A DNA stretch of 64,000 nucleotides. Source: Numida meleagris (Eukaryota; Chordata; Aves; Galliformes; Numididae). How positions within the stretch are numbered: the stretch's first letter is position 1; every line of letters begins with the position of its first letter. The stretch lies in contig NC_034421.1 of assembly GCF_002078875.1 (NCBI RefSeq), positions 9,320,256 to 9,384,255 on the forward strand, in the 5' to 3' direction. Positions 37,701-49,700 of the stretch are shown here, one piece after another. Made by a program: the position numbers and the translations under genes. Below the pieces are notes generated by a model. The model saw only the letters and a list, made by a program, of their open reading frames with translations. It did no database searches and was not told the DNA's origin.

Positions 37701-40700
37701 AAACCAAATTGATGGATGCTCTACAACCTTTTGGCTAAGTTAAACTGAGGCTACACACAATAACATTAGATGGTCTGCAAAAAGTTAACCAAAACTGAAG
37801 TACTCAAGTAGAGTTTCACTGAGACAATCCTCTACAGCAGAAAGCAGTCAAACACTGAGGAGAATTTTGTTCTCTTCTTTCCTATGAAGACTGAGCTGCT
37901 CTAAATATTTAAAAACAACCTTTTCCCTCCTTGGATTATTCCCTCTAATCCAAAGCAAGATACTTCACTTCCAGCACTACCATGCCTAAGACAACTTTTC
38001 CAGCAACTGCCCTAGCATGTTTGCATGAGAATGTTTCCTGAATGGAAATATTTAAGCACTACTTCTGACCCTGTCTGAAAATTTAACATTTTCTAAACCT
38101 ACAGCTAATGTGGGAAGAACAGTAAATCTGTACTTTGGACAGCCCTTCAGAAAACAGCATCCAGATGGGACTTTTTGCAGTTCCATTAAAAACAAACAAC
38201 TTCTAAAGTTGTGGGTCAAGATGCAATGGAAGACAGTTCTTCTGGGAAGCTAAAAAACAAGCTCATGAAGACTCCATGTGTTCCTCCGACGCTAAACACA
38301 AACAGTTATTCATTTCAAATTGCAGTAAATGCATTTGGCAAAACAGCACACAACATTCTATCCTACAGCGCTAGACCCAGAACTTCCCTGAACTCTATTC
38401 AGACAACAGCTTCCATAACCTTCCACAGATGCCTCTGTTTGAGTATTTGACTATCTGAAAAAAATGGTTGTCTTTTTCCAGAGACATTGTCCTCATACAC
38501 TACCATAGGCTGACCAGAACTCAGAATGGATTAACAACCAAAAGAATCTCAGCTGCCTCAATGCATGGCCCATACCACTGTCTCTTTTGCTTGCCACAAG
38601 ATTATCAAGCTTCTTTCTGAAAGACCATGCTGAAACTCAGTGGTTTTTCAAAGTGCCTTTTATGGGAAACAACTGAACAACCTAGCAGACACAGGTATAG
38701 CTGAATAGCATGCTTTCTTTGGCAGTCTATCCATCTTTGGAATTTCCCATCCCTTTTCTCTCCTATCCTCATATAACACTCTTGGTTTAATTTGCTGAAC
38801 CACCTATGGTTCAGTTATTTTGGTAAGTGGATCACCATGAAGACTACAGCAAGAAATCACCTTTCTTTGAAGACAGCACTGAAATTCAACCCACAACCAC
38901 TTGAACTAAAGTAACCGGTGGGTCGGTGGACAACAGTTGAATGAGTGGCTGTTGTGGAAGGCAGTTAGGCAGAAAATTGAAATTTAAATCTTCTCTCCTG
39001 CTGAAGATGGGGAATCCCAAAACAACAGATTCAGCATGCCCTTGAGCATGCATTGCATGAACATTCATTTTTCATTATTGCAAGCACAAATAAGTTTATT
39101 TTAATCCTACTCTTACATCAACACAAAATAGCAGGTCAGCATATTTTATCACTTTGAAACTGAGAGAAAGATGCTAAGCCCAAAATTGGGCTGTTTTGGG
39201 CATCAGTTTAAGACAAGTATGGCAAATTTTTTTTTCTGCATTTTCAGAAAAAGTTTTCCCTGATTTCACTTGCAGATGACTGAACTTGGTCATTGCAAAG
39301 ACCGTGCTCAAGCTCCACATGACTACCTTCAAGCTTGCAGGATTTTCTTATTGCCATACAACTGCTTAGAGTTGCTTGTTAAGAGCCTAAAAACCTAGTG
39401 AACTTTTAACACTAATCAAACGATATGTCCATGAGAGGTTGCAAAGAGATCTTTGTTTGTTGCGATTGTTCTTAATAATGTAGAAAACTATTACTTCAAG
39501 TGAGTATACCAATCTCCACATTGGTGATTTTTGAAGGAAAAAATACACCCCTATGCTTGTGAAGGCAGCTTCCTAATCCTGCTCAGTTTAAAAAAAAAAA
39601 ATTTCTTCTTGCCAAGGTTTTGTGACTGTCAAATGCACGTTTAACTCTCTATTTTCTGTGTTACATAATTCACTTCCTAAAAGCTGTAACTGGAAGGCAG
39701 ACCAGAAACAAAGTAATAGTTTCTGGAAGGTACAATGTTATAGCTCCCTGCATAAAGTTGAAAGGAACAAGCAAGACAATGCTTTACCAAGTGCCGCAGA
39801 ACAAAATTAACAATCTGAGAAGCATTTACCAGTTTCACAAACAGAAATCACTAATGTATGTAAATGCATCAATCCCAAGGCATTCGTCATGGCTTTAGAT
39901 ACGGAGTTTGCACTAGCAGAAATGTTGCATAATGCTAGGGAACAGAACGGAAGAAAAGCAACAAAGCAACAACTGCCTGCACTTGTTTCTGAAAATCTGT
40001 TCAGATTGGATAGATTTTCCAACAATATCATTATCCTTGTCTTCCTGTGCCTATTCAATCATTTCCCATAAAAAGCACTTTGAAAAACGATTGAGTTTCA
40101 TTGCGCTCTTTCAGGAAGAAGCTTGATAATAAACTTGTGGCAGCTAAAATGAGAACCAAAACAAGATAGTTCAAAAAATCTTTGTATTTTAGTATTATTT
40201 TGGGAACATTGCTTTTTTTCTACAAATCATTTTGGAGGAGTTTTGTTGATAATTTCCACATAACCACCAGATTTATAGCACCTCTTACTCAGAATTCTTC
40301 CCTTCCTATAACATCATGCACAATGGGAAAATGAAAAATAAACCATAACTTCATGTTTTACAATAATTTTTGTGACTTCTTTAACCCTCAAGGTAGAATG
40401 GAAATCGCCATTTCAGACAACATGCGCAGAAGTTATAATAGACTTTTAAGCACAAAAATATACATATCTATGCCACATAGAAGGACATACCTTGTCTTTA
40501 TTTGTATGCACATTAAAATAACAAAAAAATCACTAATAAAAGTGCGAATGTATAAGTATATATAAAATCTATTCCTAAAGCTATCAATAAGTGTAGTCTC
40601 TTATCAGAAAAACAGAGTAGTTTTCTACCTTGCATTCTTCATCATCCTTCTAAAAACCAGCTTCCCTCATATGAAATACCCAACAGGCTCTCGTGTTAGA

Positions 40701-43700
40701 CTTCCCTATAAATCAGCATTCTGAACTCTCTGCACTGAACTGCAAGGAACTTCCAGGCTTCAGTTTGCTTTATGTGAATAAAAGCAGGAGAGTAGTTCTA
40801 TCTCAGCTGGCATACACCAACATGACGAGGCTTCCTAAAAATTCCATAGTGGGAGGCCACATATTTACCCATGTGAATATTTTATACAGTTTAAACATGA
40901 AAAGCCCATACAATTGTGTGCCAGTCAGTGAGCAAGGTGTGAGGGGTGAATAAGCGAAGGGTGAAGCATGTGCTCAAATAGTTCTGCCAATACCTTGCGA
41001 AGGCATTTAGGACACTTTGCCCAAAGCTGTCAAAATTTGTCACTTTTTTGTGCTTTTTTTATGTTACATTCTTTTCTTGCAACTCCTAGCACTGAAGTAT
41101 GAAGTTCCACAAAGATCATTTTGTGAGAGTGGCAAAAAAACTCCTTCCTTTGTTTGTTATATGGAAGCAAAGCACTAGTGTCTAATCTGAGTACCTCAGC
41201 ACAGGATGACAGAAAGAAGATACAGCAAGAACAAACACTCAAAAAAATAAGATGAAATATGTCAAGTCACAACAAAACATTGAGTGTGGTAACGGGAAAA
41301 CACGTCATGCAATACAGCTGCAGATAAAGGATTTTACGTGTGCTAGAGTAAGATAAGTTAGTTGGCAGGGGAAGGTAAGTCTTAATCGTTCAAAATACTG
41401 TAAATGAGCACTACTGAACGAGAACAAATATTCTAACCAGGAAAGTCCTCCAGGAAAAACTTGCAGAGAAAAAGCAAGCAGAATTAATCATAACTCCAGG
41501 AAGCAAAATGATGCTCAAAAGCTTCTGGAGGTGCCTTTGTTGCTCCTTCATGGCTCTCAAGTTATGACAAAGATAAGTTACAAATACAATTGTTTCCTTT
41601 CTGATAGTCATGTTTTTGCTTCAGCAGAACACGCTGTTTATGACTCAGGTATTACTGAGAAGAGGCCCCTTCCCATTTCAGAGCCAGTTCTCTTAAGTAT
41701 TTTTATAAAAGAACTAGATGCAGGACTTGAATGCACATCAAACAAGCTTGTGGACGCCACTAATTTGGGAGGGGCTGTTGACTCCCTAAAGGGCAGAGAG
41801 GCCTGCTTGCAGGGAGATCCTGACAAATTGGACAGCTAGGCAATCACCGATGCCACGAAGCTTAACAAGACCAAGGGTCAGATTCTACACCTGGTATGGA
41901 AAAATCCTGGCTACGTGTATAGACTGGGGGAGGAGAGGCTGGAGGAGCAGCCCCACAGAAAGTGATCTGGGGGTTGTGGTAAGTTGGATCTGAGTCAGCA
42001 GTGCGCCCTGGCAGCCAGAAGGTGCAGCCATACCCTGGAGTGCCGCAGGCCCAGCACTGCCAGCCAGGCAAGGGAAGGGATTGTCCTCCTCTGCTCTGTG
42101 CTGGTACGGCCTCACCTTGAGCACTGGGTGCAGGTTTGGCTGCCGTAACATACAGAGGGCGCTCATCACAGCGACAGGTACACTGCTCTTAGAGAAGGCT
42201 GATTCTGAAACAGTAATGCTGGCACCTTTCCCACCACACCTTTTCCATGGAATCCTTATGTCAAATAAGGAAATACGTTCCTCTCATACAACATACATAT
42301 GTCTTGAAAAATCTGAACAGCAACTGGAAAACTGTCATGATTTCCCTCCTCTGTGCCCAGGACACAGGTAAGCTGAGCTCTGAGTTAGTCATAAGGCAGT
42401 AGAACATCTGCTTTTTCAGTAGAGCATTTTCATATATATATATATATATAATTTTTTAATCTGTGAATCACGTTTCACAAAACGCTATTTTGTGAAATGA
42501 CTGGTAGCTAGTTTAGACTTTTTTTTTTTTTTTTTTTTTTTTTAGCTCTGGGGCATATGGAGCAGTGCACAGTATGCCAGCTCTTTTCACAAACCGGCAG
42601 GAAAATGTTAATACCTTAAAGATGGCCTTATGCACCACTGAGAGATGTGCTGCGTAAGTACGGAGTATGTACAACATGATGATTTAAACTAACTCTCTTT
42701 GCAAAGGATGACAACACATTAAGATGCTTCCAGTGTATTAGGAGAAACTGCCATGGACATACTGCTCACAACATACCTGGAATACACGCCCAGATATTAC
42801 TTGTTTTTCTAGGGGTAATTTTTTCCATCAGCCTCACCCTAGAGTTGTATGTTCAGAAACACAACACAGTAAACTTTTCACTGTTTATACAAATTACAGT
42901 TTAGCCTCTGCAGATATAGATCACAATTCACTGTTAGGGCAGTTTCCATAAAAAGTAGTTTTAGTGTCTTCCTGAATTCTCAGTATCTGAATGAAATTAA
43001 ATTCCTTGGAAACACGTCGGTTATCTGCCTTATTTACATTCACTAAATGCTCTATCAGCTATCATTAATGGTCTGACCCAATTCATGCACTTTAAAACCT
43101 CAAAGCTTGAGGTCTCAGGCAGCTGAATGAAACAGGAAGAACCGCTGAATTTATATCCAATAGATTTGTATTTATTAATTACTTGTATTCAAGTCATAAT
43201 TTGGATACTTACCTGGAACTAAAAGTTGATTACAAGTGTTACAGCCAATCTTCCTCTGTCTACAAACACCCTGTAACACCTAAACACATCTCTACACATC
43301 TCAACATTTACATGCCTTTGGATATGAAGCTTTGTGAAAGGAAGTGCCTTCTACAGACCTGTGGAATTATTTCTTTTTTCTTTCAAAATACAGATAGCAC
43401 CTCTATATTTTTGGTAAATATCTAATATCACAGCTGCAAATATTGTATTTATCAACAATTATTACAGAATCTTGCTTTAAGCACTCAGGAAGCTTTCTTC
43501 TAAGGGAAATCTCTGTCAGGGAATTCAAAGGTTGGATCATGCTTAACATTTCAACAGTAAAACAGATCCATCCTTGCACTCTGAACATAAATATTCAACC
43601 ATAGCTAAATTGCTACTTCAGAAGTAAAACAGTCAAGATGAAAACCATGTTTTTTAATACTGGACTTTGAATAATTACATGAATTCTATGAGAAAATTGA

Positions 43701-46700
43701 AAGCATGTGATAAGGTTATATCACATGACCATGAGTTACGAACTCACATTTGCATCTATAAGGCAGCACACCAATCACAGATAATCACTATTCAATGGGT
43801 AGCTGTCAGAGCATTTCTAAACGTTCGCATTGCTAACACTAAGAATTTTTTTAAAAATAAGTACTGATACTGTAAAACAGTCTCATTTAAAAATCTCTTG
43901 TCAAGCTTCTATGAAACACGAAAACAAGCTGGTTTCATTCTTTGATACATAGTTTTCAGCAAGTATGAGACTTCACAAGAAATCTAGTTAGAATTTTCGA
44001 AGTATGTTCCTTGTTTTACCTATTTGCAACACAGCAAAAATTGCTTAAGAATTAATGCTAATGTTACCTGGAACTTTGTCAACAGATGCAAAAACAGAAC
44101 GTTGCACTGTAGGATCACTGCTACCACGTCGTGCATGATCATAAAATCTAAATGGAAGGTGCTGGGATGCAGCTGCAGAGCTGTGTCCAAAACCCATAAC
44201 TTCATTTGAAGGCTGAACAGGAAGATCCAGGAGAGCTATGATTAATCACAATTGATAATTGTTGTTATTTATAAATACAGAAAGGGATGCGTAGATGAAA
44301 ATAAAATGATAGAGCTTGCTCAGAATCTTAAGACTACATCAGACTCATTAATATAGCTTGCTTGCATTTACCTCTTAATTGCAGTTGCAAACGCACTAGA
44401 AAAGGAGAAAAGATTTCTGAGCCTTTTTTTTTTTCATTGCTGTCACACCACAGTCACATTAAGGAAGCCTCACAATACAACAGAGGAAAAACATGGATTA
44501 CAGTAAACTCCAGTATGACATCTGTAATGCAAGGAGTTATTAAATAATAACTTAAGATTTTTCCTGTATGGATAAAGTCATCCATAGTTACACAAATGAG
44601 CACTGCAGAAAGTCATTTAAAGAGTTAATCTGCTTTAAACTGGCAAAAAATGCCTTTGTGTGGCCCTTCAACCTAGAATTTTAGATATCAAAATAGATTT
44701 GTATTAACTTCAAACTTACATGATGTTAAAGATTTTAACACAAGACGTAAGTTTTTGACATACCAGTTTTGTAAAATCAGAGCATAAAACTCTTTTTAGT
44801 TAGCTTGCTAACTAGATCATAAAACACCAAAATAATATTAAGCCATCTATAATCAGAATAATTATCTGGTCAACTCATTATTCTTAACAGCAGCTGTGAT
44901 TTTGTTTTCTCAACTCTGATTCACTATAGCTCTTGGGAGATCCAAGTAACTCGGGTAGCTGGTATCCTTCTTCATTTGCCCACCTATTTCCCATTCTGTA
45001 TTTTGGAGTTTCTGTTTCCATACCATTTCGTTCAGCTGATTTAAGCTTCAGTTTATGTTTCACTCATTTAATACTCAAGTCATACTTTAATCACTCTTCG
45101 CTGTTTATTCAAAATTAACTCTTTATCTCTTCTCAAGCATTTCCTCCAAATACAGACATCTAAATGCTGATGTTCTATTTAACATTTTGGAACACTCATC
45201 ATCACCACATCCAAGCAATTAGCTTATCATTAACACCATCATATGCAGTCTTTCTTTTTCATCTTTTCTTTCATTAAATATCAAAACACATTTTACTCCA
45301 ATAAAATCTATTGCTTGGAAGCTAGATACTGGTTTACAGTTTTCCGTGCCCTCTTTAGAGTTTTCTATCCTTACATCACAGAGTCATTTGCTATGACATG
45401 TAAGCCTTGCTTCTCACAGTCATTTCAAAATAACTACTTACCTGCTATTCTCTGCATTTTCATACGCCGAGCTTGGATACGGCCTTTTGCAAGACGCTGC
45501 TTTGCAATAATGCAGCGAATGTGATCAGAAAAAACAAATGTAGCTTGAAGGATAGGGAAGGGCTTAGAATGAGGACTTGAGGCAGGCTTATGAATTATAA
45601 TGTTCAGAGCTCTACTATCATCTTCTACTCCTGTCACCTGCATATCCTAAAAAGAAGAACAGGGCAAATAGCTAATGAAAAAAAGTTAGCATTTCGTAAC
45701 AGTTTCTGGGTTAAAAAGAAGGACTATGCAAGTTGGTAGTCCTGGATTCAGTCCTAAAGAAGTTTGTACTCCTAGAGATTAAGTCAGTTTAAAATGCAAT
45801 TATGTTACCTGGACATAAGGGAATTTGCAGGAAATACAATCATTAATATTGGCTAAAGTAAGAGACATAAATCAACATTTAAAGCTTTTGAAATCAATTA
45901 GATAAGCACAATTGATTCTGAAGTTGCAACCTGTTACCTTCTCTACTCTTGTATAAGGGTCAGAACTCCGGGAAAGTTCATTACTGCGTCATTTTAGGAA
46001 AACACCTGGAACTCAATCTAGTGCTGTATGATCTCAGTGTTCAAACCAACATACCCCAAAATATATTGGAGAAGTTATCCTACTTTTAAGTGTGTCTCTA
46101 GTTATCTAGAGAAACAACTTCAGAAAAACAGTTTAAAGGCAGGAACTAGAAAAGACTATTAACAGAAGGAACAGATGAGCAGGACACACCACTTAAATAT
46201 ACAAGTTAATACTGGTATTGCTATTTAGCTGTGGAAATTGCGATTTTCAGCTGAGAAAATGTAGAACACCCAGATTAAAACCTCTTACCTGTAAAAGGCC
46301 TGCAAACTTAACTACTCCCCAACCAAGTCTGGCAACATCTGGCTCAACCAGACTCATCTGGTAAATATCCACAGCCAGGAACCTTTGAACTTGACCTCCA
46401 TCCTTTGTCATGACCGTACAAGCAATTAGATCGCTGTTATCTGAAAGAAGGAAAAAAAGTTATACAGCTACTGAACTTCAGGATTCTTGGTTTTGGTTGT
46501 CTTATGTAACACAACGCTACCACAAAATCACAGAATGGTTGAGGTTGGAAGGATCTCTGGAGGTCACCTGGACTAACCCTGCTGCTCAAGCAGAGCCACC
46601 TAGCGCAGGCTGTACGGGACAATGTCCAGGTGGTTCTGAGTCTTGACCTTATCATACACATTAGTGTTCAGAACTGCTTGTAAGTTATATATTATAAAGC

Positions 46701-49700
46701 ACTTTTTTTTTTTTTTTCCAAATCGTCTCCATCTTCTTTTCATATAAAAGGTCATTTTATTTCAGGGGTGAATTGCACCACTGCTGATTTCATTCACTAA
46801 ATGGAAGTTGCAAGTCTTGCTGAAAAACCACAGAGTCCAGCACTGCTGCATGCAGCTACACCTACTTCCTTCTCAATTTAGGCTCCAGTCGGATGCAATT
46901 TACACCTCTAGAAGCCTGAAACGTGGCTCTTCTGACTGCTGGAAGACTTCCAACTTCAGGATTATATGGACTCTCACTGTAAATTGTACCTTTTTGCTGT
47001 TATTTATTGAATTAGGTTACATCTTTTCCTTTTCCCACCCACACTACACATTTACTTTGAATAATCAAAACCTCTTTCAGCCATCACACTAAAATCCCCT
47101 TAAAACTACAGATCTCAAAAACAAAGAAAGAACTTCCCTTCCCCGATCCCTTCCAAACCTCACGGTATGTATTCCAGTTCCAACCTATCATTCATCAGTG
47201 ACCAAATCACATTCTTTACACCAGATGAAGTCTTCTGAGAGCCCTACAAACTGCCACTGATACTTCCTAGCAGACCTTTGCTAATCTAGATAAGGTTTTT
47301 CTTTATTTCAAATTTATACTTTCATTCCCATTATTCATTACATTTAGGATTGGACTTGGTCACTCAGCCTTTCCTTTAATGAGGGCTTAATGCCATGGGC
47401 ATCAATTTACTGTTCAGATGTCCAAGACTACTTTTCTTCTATTCCACATACACATACTGTTATTAAGGATGGTGTATTTTAGTGTCATATATACTGAAGT
47501 CATTTTGATAAATTGCATTATTTACATTAAGGTAAATATCTTTCAGAAAGGTTGTCCTCTTTTTCAGATTATTTATACCTAGCGAGGTTCCTGACACATA
47601 GTATTCAGCACTTCTTACAGCAGTATCTCCACACTTGCTCTTGCATTTGAAGGCTAGTTATTGCACCAACCATCTGAATAAAATATATATTAAATGGATG
47701 AAAAGTGGTCATATTTTTTGATCCAAAGATGTATTTGTACGTCGATCCATTTTATACATACACATCAAGGAAGCAGTAGAAGTACAGCTCTCATATGCTC
47801 CTTCAGAAATTACCTTATAACACCATTGTTATTTCACTCTTTCATTTATGACTAGAAAGCCTGAAGTTACCATCAGCGTTTCTAAATTACGGAAAAATGG
47901 GATAATGGAAACATCATTTACACTGACCCAGTCTATGAATTTAAACAAAAGCAAAAAACACATTTTGTATCTTTCAAAACAGTGAAATATCAGAGAATGA
48001 AAAAGAAAAGTGTCAGTAGAATGCAATACAGCCAGTACTTAAGTTCTCTGAAACAGACTTGGAGTCATCACTGCTACCACAGTTAATGTATTTCTACAAC
48101 AAACTGACAAACATGACCTCAGAGCGTACACAACCAGGTAGGAACCCTGCTTTCTGCTCACTGATTACTGTGAAGCTGTTAGTTTGAGTACACACAATTT
48201 TAAAGCAGGCTGAAAGAAACTTGAAAGACAACCACAGCAATCCATTAAAATTGAATACTTTTTTCCTAGCTAAAAGCTTAACAATTCAATGTAATTTGAA
48301 GAGTACTTGGGGGAAATTTTAATTCATGCACAAACAGCACAAAGGGAATAAAAATTAAATCTGAGGCTAAGTGTAACAGGTCGGAGCTACAAACAGCAGC
48401 AGTTCCATAGGAGAAATAATTGATGGAACTACACAATCCATAGTCTGCTCCTTCATAGGACAAAGTTTCTAATCAAGAACGGATGTTTTTCTAGGAATTG
48501 CACTCACTCTGGTTCAAAGGGAACTAGCTTCAGAGAAGTCGTATATAATGCACAGGATACATGCCATGTTCCTTCAAAGCCACAGAAACAGAATGAATGC
48601 TGTAACAGACACATAGTATGTTTACTCTTCAAAGCCAAGTAAATGAAGGGAGCGAGGTTGATAACATGCAAAACTAAGGAAACCTGGTGACCTAGAACCC
48701 TCCAGCATTCTCTCACTAACCAGAAATGGGGACAGCTTTCAGAGGAACATTAAATACCTTTATTTAGAAAATGTAAGTTCACATCAAAAATGGATTGGGG
48801 GTGGGGAACTGCTTCAGCTGGGCTGCAGATGACAGACATCACCTTTAAAAAGCCAACTGCATTTGCTGTAAATGCTATGGACGCACCTTATTCTTTGGAA
48901 TAGCTTGGAGTTAGCATGATAAAACCAAAACTGGTGTCAGATTATGTAAGTTTTAACGAGCAAGGAATTTAACATGTATGGTTTTGCTTTGAAACTAAAG
49001 CCAGTTCCAGAGAAGAGCTTAGAGGATTCCATACTTCTATTCTCTGTCAAACTACAATACTAATGACACAAAACAAGCTCCTCTAAAAGTTATTTGTTTT
49101 ATTTCAGCAAAGAAAGTCTAATGAATTTGTGAAACACAGAATGCATTGAGCTTTTAAGAGCACCCTGGTAACATTAAAGTTATCGTACTATCGTACCGAA
49201 TACCCAACTCTCATGGGTTAACTCAGCTGATGGCTGCATTTTCATCTGGCTACAGTTTTCCCAGAATAGGAATTTCACTTACATGGTAACTAACAGGAAA
49301 TACATTAGCTTTAATTCTGGAACAGTTTGCACTACTAAGCAAAGATGTGTTTACTATACAGCTTATCTTATGTATTGTTTAAGTTCTTATAGCTGGTACC
49401 TTTTCTGAAACTGTTTTATTAACAAGCACAAAGGGTTATCAGTGTTAGGAAGCCCTTAAGCCCATTAAGGCTTTCAGCATTTACAGATGTTTCAAAACAG
49501 GATTATGGAATACTCTGAATCCAAGCCTTCTTAGTTTGAGACCTTTTACTGCCTCTTTCATTCTTTAATCCAATAAGCCTATCAACTTGTTTATTTCAGT
49601 TGACAGCAATTCCAGCCACAGTAACTTAAAATGGAATTTAGGGTTGCTGAATGTTTTGGCAGAAATGAGCTTATCAACACACGAGCCATAACACCGCATA

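Larger units (their letters stand above)
32261..44067 (-). other. CLEC16A: CLEC16A 11.8-kb intron
   Basis: The largest intron in the window. It contains the CR1 fragment at 41690-42175, the (TA)n and T25 tracts near 42.5 kb, a T/A-rich run near 34000 and mostly unique AT-rich sequence. The longest open frame (35385-35924, plus strand, 179 codons) resembles no protein I know and lacks any supporting context. No alternative CLEC16A exon was identified by homology. Confidence 0.75.
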
